From Bacteroidota bacterium (GTDB lineage: Bacteria > Bacteroidota > Bacteroidia > UKL13-3), in the NCBI GenBank assembly GCA_030680835.1, contig JAUXUD010000036.1, forward strand, positions 1 through 38,146: a stretch of DNA of 38,146 nucleotides, read 5' to 3'. Below, piece by piece: positions 8,543 through 16,003 of this stretch. The notes beneath the pieces are model-generated. The model was not told the origin of the DNA, did no database searches, and was given only the letters and a program-made list of their open reading frames with translations. How positions within the stretch are numbered: the first letter of the stretch is position 1; each line of letters starts with the position of its first letter. The position numbers and the translations under genes are program-made.

Positions 8543-8953
8543 ATGAAAACAAAATTATACACCCGAACTTTGGCTGCCCTTTTTGGGGCTTTATTATTAT
8601 GCACTGCATTAAACGGTTGCAGTACCAAAGATGATTGCAATAGCAGTTTAATCGGATCAATTACCGAAATAGAGTATAAAGATACGCTTAAACCGGGGGT
8701 GACATATAGCTACCACATAAAAGTTGCCGGTTTTAACGGATGCAGTGAATTGGAATCAATTAGTGCCAAACAAACAGGAAATTCAATTACTATTACCGGT
8801 AAGATCCATAATAAAGGCTGTACCTGTACCATGATCTATCCTATTTTTGACGGCATCTACAATTTTAAACCGGAAACCACCGGCACCTATTACCTTAAAT
8901 TTTTCAACGATTATAACGAAAAGTTTCTGATAGATACGGTGGTGGTGATTTAA
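8543..8953 (+). CDS. Small lipoprotein of unknown function
   Basis: The ATG at 8543 gives MKTKLYTRTLAALFGALLLCTALNGC, a clear lipoprotein signal with the lipobox LNGC. A TTG three codons upstream is in frame but less likely. The mature part of about 110 residues is beta-rich with cysteines in DDCNSS, GCSELES and KGCTCTMIY, which may form disulfides in the periplasm. Its layout suggests a small Ig-like sandwich ending GTYYLKFFNDYNEKFLIDTVVV. I do not recognise a named family. It follows the T9SS gene by 51 bp and could be co-transcribed with it. Confidence 0.75.
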   Translation: MKTKLYTRTLAALFGALLLCTALNGCSTKDDCNSSLIGSITEIEYKDTLKPGVTYSYHIKVAGFNGCSELESISAKQTGNSITITGKIHNKGCTCTMIYPIFDGIYNFKPETTGTYYLKFFNDYNEKFLIDTVVVI

Positions 8954-8958
8954 CCGAT

Positions 8959-10320
8959 TTATGCAATCGCCTCAATAATATCCTGGCGGGTGATGATGTG
9001 TACATCGCCCATTAAATCTTTTATCATAACAGCTGCATTTTCTTTGGTTATCATGCGGCTTACCTCATCCATGGGTGCATCGGGTTTTACAAACGGGAAT
9101 GGTGGCGACATGAGTTCCTTAACCATTTTACTTTTTAATTCGTGGTTTTCCAACAACAAATTAAATAATGTGTGGTCGTTTAATGAACCGGTAAATGTTC
9201 CTTTATCATCAGTAACCGGCACCTGCGAAATAAAATATTTCCGCATGAGCTTTAAAGCAGAATCTATGGTTTGGCTTTCGTTAACGGTAATCAATTTTAA
9301 ATGCTTGTGGCTTTCTATCAAATCGATGGCGCGGGTTTGGTCGCTCATTAAAAATCCCCGGTCGCGCATCCAGTCGTCGTTAAACATTTTGCCCAGGTAG
9401 CGGGTGCCATGGTCGTGAAAAATAACCACCACCACATCGCCAGCTTTAAACATATGGCGCATTTGCATAAGCCCCGCCATAGCCGAACCTGCCGAATTAC
9501 CCACAAATATTCCTTCTTCCCGCGGAATTCTGCGTGTCATCATGGCGGCATCCCGGTCGGTTACCTTTTCAAAGTGGTCAATCAGCGAAAAGTCGACATT
9601 GGCGGGTAAAAAGTCCTCTCCGATTCCTTCTGTAATATACGGATATACTTCGTTTTTATCAAAAATGCCGGTTTCTTTATACTTCTTAAAAACCGAACCA
9701 TAGGTATCTATACCTAACACTTTAATATTTGGATTTTGCTCTTTCAAAAATTTACCGGCCCCACAAATGGTTCCGCCAGTGCCCACTCCTACCACCAAAT
9801 GCGTTACTTTTCCTTCGGTCTGATCCCAGATTTCGGGGCCGGTTGTTTCGTAATGTGCGGCAGTATTCGAAAGGTTATCATATTGGTTGGGCTTCCACGA
9901 ATTGGGGATTTCATGAATCAGGCGGCTCGATACCGAATAATACGAACGCGGATCTTCGGGCTCCACATCGGTTGGACAAACAATAACTTCGGCACCAAAA
10001 GCTTTTAAGGCATCAAATTTTTCCTTGCTTTGCTTATCGGTGGTAGTAAAAATACATTTATAACCTTTAATCACAGCGGCAATAGCCAATCCCATTCCGG
10101 TGTTTCCGCTGGTTCCTTCAATTATGGTATAGCCCGGTTTTAAGCGTCCGTCTTTTTCGGCATCTTCAATCATTTTCACCGCCATCCGGTCTTTTATCGA
10201 ATTGCCCGGATTAAAGGTTTCAACCTTTGCCAGCACGGTGCAAGGCAGGTCTTTGGTAATTTTATTAATCTGAACCAAAGGTGTATTTCCAATAGTTTCT
10301 AAAATATTTTTACTCCACAT
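8959..10320 (-). CDS. PLP-dependent cystathionine beta-synthase/cysteine synthase with CBS-domain pair
   Basis: This fold-type II PLP enzyme condenses serine or O-acetylserine with homocysteine or sulfide in cysteine/transsulfuration metabolism. Starting at the ATG at 10320 gives 453 residues beginning MWSKNILETIGNTPLVQ, the normal family start. An upstream in-frame extension to 10443 is low-complexity and rejected. The PLP lysine is K43 in NSIKDR, the substrate loop GTSGNTG is at 69-75 and the phosphate-binding GTGGT at 180-184. Residues 340-453 form a pair of CBS (Bateman) domains, as in eukaryotic CBS, which may bind an adenosyl ligand. CBS and cysteine synthase activities cannot be separated from sequence alone. 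A TATCTTTG -7-like box (minus strand, 10333-10326) ends 5 nt before the ATG, which would make the mRNA nearly leaderless. Confidence 0.9.
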   Translation of the reverse strand: MWSKNILETIGNTPLVQINKITKDLPCTVLAKVETFNPGNSIKDRMAVKMIEDAEKDGRLKPGYTIIEGTSGNTGMGLAIAAVIKGYKCIFTTTDKQSKEKFDALKAFGAEVIVCPTDVEPEDPRSYYSVSSRLIHEIPNSWKPNQYDNLSNTAAHYETTGPEIWDQTEGKVTHLVVGVGTGGTICGAGKFLKEQNPNIKVLGIDTYGSVFKKYKETGIFDKNEVYPYITEGIGEDFLPANVDFSLIDHFEKVTDRDAAMMTRRIPREEGIFVGNSAGSAMAGLMQMRHMFKAGDVVVVIFHDHGTRYLGKMFNDDWMRDRGFLMSDQTRAIDLIESHKHLKLITVNESQTIDSALKLMRKYFISQVPVTDDKGTFTGSLNDHTLFNLLLENHELKSKMVKELMSPPFPFVKPDAPMDEVSRMITKENAAVMIKDLMGDVHIITRQDIIEAIA

Positions 10321-10404
10321 GGGGTCAAAGATATTATTTAAAATAGAAATGGAAAATGTGGAGGAGAATGAGTGTAGGAAGATAGGAGTGTATGAAGGTA
10401 GGAT

Positions 10405-10446
10405 GAAATGGGAAATGAAATGGGAAATGAAAAAAAATCCCATTTC
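10405..10446. repeat. Hairpin and 12-bp tandem repeat between the flippase and the PLP gene
   Basis: TGAAATGGGAAA is repeated in tandem, and its second copy (GAAATGGGA, 10417-10425) pairs perfectly with TCCCATTTC (10438-10446) across a 12-nt A-rich loop. Further GAGATGAGA-like purine/pyrimidine repeats flank it. It may end transcription from the flippase gene, but the T-tract lies in the loop rather than after the stem. Confidence 0.45.
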
Positions 10447-10464
10447 TCATCTCTCATCTCTTTC

Positions 10465-11817
10465 TTACAGTCCCGGAATGTTTGGGAGCTCGATGTTGAG
10501 GCTGATGAAAAAGGCAATAAGGGTTAAAACCGAATAGAGCAGGAATTCGCCTACGGCGGTGTATTTGCGTACATCTATACCTTCCATCTTACAGTAAATC
10601 ATCAGCAATATTTTTTCGATGGTGCACGAAATTACAAATGCATACGCAATGCCTTCAATGCCCCAGAAAGATATAAACCAGTAAGAAAGTATGCAGTTAA
10701 TAATAAGATAATTGGTTGAAACCAAATAAAAAATTCGGTTCTTCATCAGCCCCATAATTACCGTTTGTGGATACACCATGCGGCCAATTATCAATAATAA
10801 ATAAATATTAAAAATGCGGTAACCCTGCACCAAATCATGGTTATAGGCAAGTTGAAAGAAGTATTTGCTTACAAAAATAAAAATAATGGTGGCCGGAAAA
10901 AGCCAGCGCATCAGTTTGCGTGATGATGCTTTTAACCTTGCGAGCGCCTCTTCGAGGTTGCCCTCTTTATTTAAATTGGCAATTTCGCCACTGTAAATAT
11001 TGCTTAAGGAGTTGGCTAAAATTAAAAATATGGGCAATTCCTTGGCAGCGTACCTAAACACGGCAAAATCCACTTCACTGTAATAAAACTCAACAATATA
11101 GCTATTGATATAATCCATGCTTCCTGCCAGCAATATGCTGAACATAAACGGAATTACCTTTTTCATAAAATCACTGATGAGCCTTGTGTTTACGCTTATT
11201 GTTGAATATTTCATCAACAAAATTATTGTATAATTAAATTTGAGTAATGACAAAATCACCCAAAGATTTATGGCATAATTTAAGGTAAGTCTAAAAAAAA
11301 TGGGTACGCAAAGCAGGACTATTTGTGCGGTAAAGGTTATTGCCCCCCAAATAATGAGCGATCGGTATTTCCCTTTCAGGTATAAGGTATAATCGGCAAT
11401 GTAAGACGGCGTATTTAAAAAAATAACCAGGGCAAACATCTGAAACAGGTCGGAGTTTTCGGGGTATTTAACATAGCCGATAATTACGGTTGCAATACCT
11501 GCTAACAGGCTTAATACTGTAACCAGGGCAAATGCATTAAATAGTATTCGTTTTTGCTGATCTTTGTTGCTGGCGTTATAAAAAGGAATTAATGTATTGG
11601 TAATACTCGAAACCCAAAAGAAAGTTAAGCTGCCGCTTAGTAACAAAAGCAACTCAAATTTACTGATAATAAGCGGACCAAAGCCTGCAGGGTAGCGGAA
11701 ATAGGTTATTTTGGCTAAAAGAATGGATATGGCAAAAAAGGAACCAAATCTTAAAAACTGGTAGATTTGGAGACTATTGAATTTATTGAGTTCGAACCTA
11801 TTTTTTATGAGCAGCAA
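10465..11817 (-). CDS. Polysaccharide biosynthesis flippase-like membrane protein (MOP superfamily)
   Basis: This 450-residue protein has about twelve to fourteen hydrophobic segments and the general layout of the oligosaccharide flippase (Wzx-like) branch of the MOP exporter superfamily. Examples are FGSFFAISILLAKITYFRYPAGFGPLIISKFELLLLLSG near the start and RYAAKELPIFLILANSLSNIYSGEIA in the middle. It would move lipid-linked glycans across the inner membrane. There are no glycosyltransferases next to it, so the substrate is unknown. No ATG occurs near the N-terminus, and an in-frame stop lies two codons upstream, so TTG at 11817 is the probable start. Confidence 0.82.
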   Translation of the reverse strand: MLLIKNRFELNKFNSLQIYQFLRFGSFFAISILLAKITYFRYPAGFGPLIISKFELLLLLSGSLTFFWVSSITNTLIPFYNASNKDQQKRILFNAFALVTVLSLLAGIATVIIGYVKYPENSDLFQMFALVIFLNTPSYIADYTLYLKGKYRSLIIWGAITFTAQIVLLCVPIFFRLTLNYAINLWVILSLLKFNYTIILLMKYSTISVNTRLISDFMKKVIPFMFSILLAGSMDYINSYIVEFYYSEVDFAVFRYAAKELPIFLILANSLSNIYSGEIANLNKEGNLEEALARLKASSRKLMRWLFPATIIFIFVSKYFFQLAYNHDLVQGYRIFNIYLLLIIGRMVYPQTVIMGLMKNRIFYLVSTNYLIINCILSYWFISFWGIEGIAYAFVISCTIEKILLMIYCKMEGIDVRKYTAVGEFLLYSVLTLIAFFISLNIELPNIPGL

Positions 11818-11877
11818 GACTTAATATTTGATGGTTGGGTATATTGGGATCAAAAAATTATAAACAAATATGCACTT

Positions 11878-13716
11878 TTATAACAGGTTCCTGCTACTTT
11901 TTACCTTTTTTATTCCCAAAAGCAGCGAATTGCCTATTACCACCACATCGCTCAGCGCCATCGACAAGGCACCGAGCATGGGATGCAAAAATCCGGCAGC
12001 CGCCAAAGGGATGCATAAAACATTATAGAAAAATGCCCAGAACAAATTTTGCTTTATGGTTTTGTAGGTTTGCTTGCTAATAATATGTGCTTCTTCAATG
12101 GCACTGATATCATGTCGCATAAGCACCAGGTTGGCGGCCTGAGTGGCAATGTCGGTTGCTTTACTAAACGAAATGCCCACCGAAACCTTGCTCAGTGCCG
12201 GTGCATCATTAATGCCATCGCCCACCATAACCAGAGGCGTACCTCCCAAACGCGATTCGATATACTGGAGTTTTTGTGCAGGCATTTGTTCGGCAAAGGC
12301 ATGGCTTAACTTTAATACATTTTGCAACTGATCCACCTTTTGCTGTTTATCGCCGCTTAATAAAATGGTTTCAAAATTCTCGTCCTTCAAATACACTATA
12401 AGTTCGGTTGCGCCATATTTAAGCGTATCTTTTATTTTTATACTTGCTGCCAGTTTTTGGTTCAGCAATAAAAACAAATCATCGTTTTTATCCATGTTTG
12501 GGGCAATTTGGGCTGAACCAAATAATACCCTTGTGCCATTTGCCAATAGCGCTTCCATACCGGTTCCTTTTATTTCTCGGGTTGATACAAAGCTCAGAGG
12601 TTTTGTATTCCAGTCTGCTTTTTGTTGAACCAACGATTTTGCAATCGGATGAGACGAATGGCTTTCCAGGTGATAAATAAGGTTTTTGAGTTCCTGTTCA
12701 TCTCCTTCACGTATGTTTAACCCGCCAAACTCAAACTCGCCTGTAGTTAGTGTACCCGTTTTATCGAAGAGTATGGTTTTACTTTTGGCAAAATTTTCAA
12801 GCACCTCTCCCCCTTTTATAATAATTCCGCGCCGTGCAGCCTTACCTATTCCCACCATAATAGCCGTGGGCGTAGCCAAACCCATAGCACAGGGACAAGA
12901 AATTACCAAAACCGCCACAGCCCTCAGCATGCTTTGGGCTGAACCCAGATCTAAATAAAAATAAGAGAACAAAAAGGTAATTAAGGCGATAAGCAAAACA
13001 ATAGGCACAAAAATAGCAGATACCCGGTCGCCCAGTTTCTGAATTTGTGGTTTGCTGCCCTGGGCTTTTTTCACCATTTCGATAATCTGACAGAGCACCG
13101 ATTCCTTTAAAAGGCTTTCAACCCGAACCTGTAGATTACCATTTAAAATCACTGTTCCGCCTATTACTTTATCTCCTGTTTTTTTGCTTACCGGCAAACT
13201 TTCGCCCGTTAGCAGACTTTCGTCGCACTCTGCCGCACCTTTTGTAACCACTGAGTCGATGGGTATTTTGCTGCCTGTATTCACCTGCAAAATGTCGCCT
13301 TTTTTTAAACTATCTACTGTAACTTCTTCCTGATGTGCATGCCCGTTGTGATCAACAATTAATAGTGCAGTTTTTACTTGTAAAGCGGTAATGGCATGCA
13401 GGGCCGAGGTAGTTTTTTTAATAGAGCGTTTTTCGAGCAGATTGCCCAATAAAACAAAGCAGATAATGGAGGCACCCGTTTCGTAAAAAAGGTATAAATG
13501 CACCTCATGCGTACCTGCAAAAGCAAGGGTACCATATACACTATAAAAAAGCGATGCCGCCGCACCTATAAAAATAAGTACATCCATATTGGGCACACCG
13601 CCCTTTAAGCTATGGTAAGCACTACGACCGAAAAACCACAAGCCAACAGTATAAACCGGTATTGATAAAATTAGCTGAACCCAGGGATTGTGCAGCGGTT
13701 CCCAGGGCAAAACCAT
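11878..13716 (-). CDS. copA: Copper-type P1B ATPase (CopA), catalytic part lacking an in-frame HMA domain
   Basis: This is the membrane and catalytic part of a heavy-metal exporting P-type ATPase. Motifs of the 612-residue reading are TGES (170-173), the metal site CPC (274-276), phosphorylation loop DKTGT (Asp318), SSHP and GDGINDAP. CPC plus a Cys-x-x-Cys HMA domain points to Cu(I). The ATG at 13716 lies inside what should be a transmembrane helix: the same frame is open upstream as LLGSLEAKLIF-CLIFTIPLALH up to an A10 run at 13792-13783. There it meets the HMA domain gene in another frame. Adding one base, or a -1 ribosomal shift, gives a single normal 718-residue CopA. So this is either a programmed-frameshift gene or one with a homopolymer error. 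The internal ATG is probably not the true start. Confidence 0.93.
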   Translation of the reverse strand: MVLPWEPLHNPWVQLILSIPVYTVGLWFFGRSAYHSLKGGVPNMDVLIFIGAAASLFYSVYGTLAFAGTHEVHLYLFYETGASIICFVLLGNLLEKRSIKKTTSALHAITALQVKTALLIVDHNGHAHQEEVTVDSLKKGDILQVNTGSKIPIDSVVTKGAAECDESLLTGESLPVSKKTGDKVIGGTVILNGNLQVRVESLLKESVLCQIIEMVKKAQGSKPQIQKLGDRVSAIFVPIVLLIALITFLFSYFYLDLGSAQSMLRAVAVLVISCPCAMGLATPTAIMVGIGKAARRGIIIKGGEVLENFAKSKTILFDKTGTLTTGEFEFGGLNIREGDEQELKNLIYHLESHSSHPIAKSLVQQKADWNTKPLSFVSTREIKGTGMEALLANGTRVLFGSAQIAPNMDKNDDLFLLLNQKLAASIKIKDTLKYGATELIVYLKDENFETILLSGDKQQKVDQLQNVLKLSHAFAEQMPAQKLQYIESRLGGTPLVMVGDGINDAPALSKVSVGISFSKATDIATQAANLVLMRHDISAIEEAHIISKQTYKTIKQNLFWAFFYNVLCIPLAAAGFLHPMLGALSMALSDVVVIGNSLLLGIKKVKSSRNLL

Positions 13717-13761
13717 GTGTAAAGCCAGGGGAATTGTAAAAATAAGGCAGAATATGAGTTT

Positions 13762-13793
13762 GGCTTCAAGCGAGCCTAAAAGTTTTTTTTTTC
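13762..13793 (-). promoter_or_regulatory. Candidate -1 programmed frameshift site joining HMA domain and ATPase
   Basis: On the minus strand the HMA gene ends with codons GAA AAA AAA AAC TTT TAG. The heptamer A AAA AAC (13788-13782) is in exactly the frame needed for tandem -1 slippage. A shift there continues as KKK-LLGSLEAK into the ATPase. Five nt after the heptamer, GGCT/AGCC (13776-13762) can form a small hairpin with a 7-nt loop. The run holds ten A; eleven would fuse the genes outright. A homopolymer sequencing error or transcriptional slippage would look the same. Confidence 0.55.
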
Positions 13794-14027
13794 TGAACCT
13801 GCTGGATTGTCTTTAACTACTACATAGCCTAGTTCTTCAATGCTTTCGGTAAGTTCGGCCAAAGATTTTTGAGGTGTATTTTCAAAACGAACCTCACCGG
13901 TGGCAAAATTCACATCTACTTGTTGCATGCCTTGTTTTTCGAGTCGTTTGCGAACACTCATGGCACAATTGGTACATGTCATTCCTTCAACCTGAATCTC
14001 TGTAAGTTTATTTTCCGACTCCATCAT
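13776..14027 (-). CDS. Heavy-metal-associated (HMA) domain protein, CopZ-like; N-terminal domain of CopA
   Basis: This is a single HMA domain with the Cu(I)-binding motif GMTCTNC (Cys20 and Cys23 in the long reading) and the usual fold markers VNFATGEVRF and EELGYVV. As an independent product it would be a copper chaperone of about 80 residues. Joined to the downstream frame it is the N-terminal domain of the copper ATPase. It ends at TAG 13778-13776, right after the slippery A-run, with the tail NPAGSEKKNF. Start choices are GTG at 14033 or ATG at 14027 or 14024; I prefer an ATG. It is divergent from the superoxide dismutase gene, which begins 85 bp away. Confidence 0.85.
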   Translation of the reverse strand: MMESENKLTEIQVEGMTCTNCAMSVRKRLEKQGMQQVDVNFATGEVRFENTPQKSLAELTESIEELGYVVVKDNPAGSEKKNF

Positions 14028-14086
14028 AGCCACAATATTCGTTTATTTTTTTCAAAATTTAATGTAAAAAATAAATTGTCAATACG

Positions 14087-14094
14087 TAGCTTTG
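14087..14094 (+). promoter_or_regulatory. -7 promoter element of the superoxide dismutase gene
   Basis: TAGCTTTG is a perfect match to TAnnTTTG and sits 18 nt before the ATG at 14113. I see no good -33 TTTG at the expected distance. The in-frame TTG at 14092 lies inside this box, which argues against it as a start codon. Confidence 0.4.
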
Positions 14095-14112
14095 GTCGAA
14101 ATAAATGCACAC

Positions 14113-14889
14113 ATGAAAACCAACAGAAAAGACTTTATAAAATCGGCCGCATTAATTGGTTTGGGCGGACTGAGTATGGGTTTGGAGGCAAAAACCTTGT
14201 TCCACAATGAAGCAGTGTCAAATTCAGTTGCACCCAATTCAATTCAACAAAATTCAGTTGCACCCGGGATGGGCAAATTCGATTTGCCCCTACTGGGGTA
14301 TCCATATAATGCTCTGGAGCCTTATATAGATGCCAAAACCATGGAAATACATCATACCAAACACCATCAGGCCTATATCAATAAATTAAACGAGGCATTG
14401 GAAAAAGAGCCTACGTTAAAAACCATGGAGCTCGAACAAATATTAAAGAACCTGGCCCTGCAGCCCGATTCCGTAAGGATTGCGTTGCGCAATCATGGTG
14501 GCGGGCATTGGAACCACAGCTTTTTCTGGCCCCTCTTAAAAACCAATACTGCTATGGGAGCCCGTTTTACCAAACTGGTAAACGATTCGTTTGGATCAGC
14601 CGAAGTATTTAAAAAAGACTTTGAAAAGGCCGCCATGGCTGTATTTGGTTCAGGTTGGGCATGGGTAATTTTGCAAAACGATAAATTAAAGATTGTGAGC
14701 ACTGCAAACCAGGATAATCCTTTAATGGATGCATCGGTAAATCCCGAATATAAAGGCAAACCGATATTGGGTATAGATGTTTGGGAGCATGCATATTATC
14801 TCAAATATCAGAACAAGCGTGTTGATTATGTAGGGGCATTTTGGAATGTTTTGAACTGGGATCAGGTTGAGTTGAATTGCAAAAGTTAA
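14113..14889 (+). CDS. Exported Fe/Mn superoxide dismutase with signal and repeat-containing linker
   Basis: This enzyme converts superoxide to oxygen and hydrogen peroxide. From the ATG at 14113 it has 258 residues. Residues 1-27 resemble a Tat-like or Sec signal (TNRKDFIKSAALIGLGG; only R-K, not R-R). Residues 33-53 are a linker made of a duplicated NSVAP unit. The conserved enzyme starts at KFDLPLLGYPYNALEP (55). Metal ligands are His80 (EIHHTKHH), His135 (WNHSFFW), Asp222 and His226 (DVWEHAYY). Gln200 in STANQDNPLM and GGGHW favour manganese or cambialistic use. The signal suggests a periplasmic or secreted enzyme, unlike cytosolic SodA/SodB. It is divergent from the copper pump; copper and superoxide stress are commonly linked, but co-regulation is only inferred. 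Confidence 0.94.
   Translation: MKTNRKDFIKSAALIGLGGLSMGLEAKTLFHNEAVSNSVAPNSIQQNSVAPGMGKFDLPLLGYPYNALEPYIDAKTMEIHHTKHHQAYINKLNEALEKEPTLKTMELEQILKNLALQPDSVRIALRNHGGGHWNHSFFWPLLKTNTAMGARFTKLVNDSFGSAEVFKKDFEKAAMAVFGSGWAWVILQNDKLKIVSTANQDNPLMDASVNPEYKGKPILGIDVWEHAYYLKYQNKRVDYVGAFWNVLNWDQVELNCKS
14271..14293. repeat. Palindromic repeat copy inside the superoxide dismutase gene
   Basis: GGGCAAAT-tcg-ATTTGCCC plus CTAC matches the intergenic palindrome at 3589-3611 at 21 of 23 positions. Here it encodes GKFDLPLL at the junction of linker and enzyme. Just upstream AATTCAGTTGCACCC is present twice, at 14221-14235 and 14251-14265, exactly 30 bp apart. FDLP also matches normal SOD sequence, so chance similarity is not excluded. 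Confidence 0.5.
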
Positions 14890-14896
14890 AAAAACT

Positions 14897-14928
14897 ATTG
14901 GCAAATTAAAACGCAAACCTTACATTCG
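14897..14928 (+). promoter_or_regulatory. Promoter of tRNA-His
   Basis: ATTG (14897-14900), a 20-nt spacer and TACATTCG (14921-14928, one mismatch to TAnnTTTG) end 13 nt before the tRNA. Confidence 0.4.
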
Positions 14929-14941
14929 CAGTCCTTAAAAT

Positions 14942-15019
14942 GGTGGTTTTAGCTCAGTCGGTTAGAGCGCCTGATTGTGGTTCAGGAGGTCGCCGGTTCG
15001 AGCCCGGTATTCCACCCCA
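14942..15019 (+). tRNA. tRNA-His (anticodon GTG)
   Basis: A full cloverleaf is visible. The D arm is GCTC/GAGC, the anticodon stem CCTGA/TCAGG encloses loop TTGTGGT (anticodon GTG), and the T arm GCCGG/CCGGT encloses TTCGAGC. The extra G before position 1 (14942) and C73 are the histidine identity pair, and CCA is encoded (15017-15019). An oddity is that the acceptor halves GTGGTTT and ATTCCAC pair at positions 1-4 and 7 but face T with T at 5-68 and 6-67. Confidence 0.93.
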
Positions 15020-15059
15020 TCAGAGGTTGTCCCGTCATTATCGACGTGATATTCGAAAC

Positions 15060-15089
15060 AAAAAAGCCTTGAGGAATCAGGGCTTTTTT
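15060..15089. terminator. Intrinsic terminator after tRNA-His
   Basis: The hairpin AAAAAAGCCTTGA / TCAGGGCTTTTTT has 13 pairs including one G-U, closed by a GGAA tetraloop and ending in six T. It is symmetrical enough to work in both directions. Between it and the next gene at 15274 I see no further feature. Confidence 0.85.
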
Positions 15090-15273
15090 GCTGTTTGGAT
15101 TTTCTATAGTCAAAAACTTAGAGCTGACCGTTAAAACATCATCAACCCTAAACACAAAAAGCAATAAAAAAGTTGTAAGGTATGGATTGGAAACTATGTG
15201 CCATTCTAAAATATGCAAACCGCTTGGGTAACATGGGGAACTCAAAATAATCTAACTATAAATCGGGCGACAC

Positions 15274-15876
15274 ATGAAAAAAGCAATACTACTGTTTTTA
15301 ATTTTCAGCTTAACAACTTTATTGTTTTCAAGATGTAATTTTAATCACGGAGAACTTAAGGATATTGAAGGAAATTCCTATCAATTAAAAAAGTTTAATG
15401 AGCAGATTTGGATGACAGAAAACTTAAAAGTTAAAAAGAGCAAAGAGGGTGAATCACTAAAATTTTTTATGCCTGCTAATGATTCAAATAACGTTGAAAA
15501 ATACGGTCTTCTATATGACTTTGAGACCGCATGTAAAATATGCCCCAAGGGTTGGCATCTTCCAACCGATAGAGAATGGCGTCAATTTATTGAATTTGTT
15601 GGGGAAAATTCAGGCAACGAAATTAAGGAATCCTTATATTGGACGAATCGAAATCAAAAGTTTACAAATAAAAGTGGATTTTCTATCAGACCAGCAGGAT
15701 ATGGAAATACTGAATTTGAAAACTTTTTTGGAACAAAAGCAATATTCTGGACAGCAACAAAAGTGGACTCACATTTTGTTTGGGGAACTCTGTTAGCTGA
15801 TCAATTAGATTCTTTTCGGTTTGCCCCTCAACATCCTCATTACGCATTTTCAGTAAGATGTGTTCAGGATAAATAA
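15274..15876 (+). CDS. FISUMP-domain lipoprotein
   Basis: This 200-residue lipoprotein has the signal MKKAILLFLIFSLTTLLFSRC. It then has a domain matching the FISUMP pattern (Fibrobacter succinogenes major paralogous domain): DIEGNSYQLKKFNEQIWMTENLK (34-56), YGLLYDFETA (77-86), CPKGWHLPTDREW (89-101), FSIRPAGYG, FWTAT and a final SVRCVQ. These domains occur on many Bacteroidota and Fibrobacterota surface proteins; their molecular role is unknown. The gene looks more AT-rich than its neighbours and sits downstream of a tRNA gene, so acquisition by transfer is possible, but I see no integrase or attachment repeat. Confidence 0.85.
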   Translation: MKKAILLFLIFSLTTLLFSRCNFNHGELKDIEGNSYQLKKFNEQIWMTENLKVKKSKEGESLKFFMPANDSNNVEKYGLLYDFETACKICPKGWHLPTDREWRQFIEFVGENSGNEIKESLYWTNRNQKFTNKSGFSIRPAGYGNTEFENFFGTKAIFWTATKVDSHFVWGTLLADQLDSFRFAPQHPHYAFSVRCVQDK

Positions 15877-16003
15877 TATTACCGAAATATATTTAAATGC
15901 GAAGCGAATCCAAAACACTTTTCTTAACGACTTAAAACATAAATAAATTCGCAATATTCCATTTTAAGAATAGCGCGGATTGGGTTCGTTACATTCGTGT
16001 ATA

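Noticed and set aside
9729-10008. Two overlapping plus-strand frames of 85 and 90 codons
   Set aside because: Both are antisense to the catalytic core of the PLP enzyme, whose motifs are intact.
10321-10443. 41-codon N-terminal extension of the PLP enzyme
   Set aside because: It is low-complexity and translates the repeat and hairpin region; the family N-terminus begins at MWSKNILETIGNTPL.
14940-15134. 64-codon frame across tRNA-His and its terminator
   Set aside because: It reads through a tRNA gene and a strong terminator and is explained by them.
15020-15273. Possible integration site downstream of tRNA-His
   Set aside because: No repeated tRNA 3' end, integrase or mobility gene is visible; only a modest composition change in the next gene.
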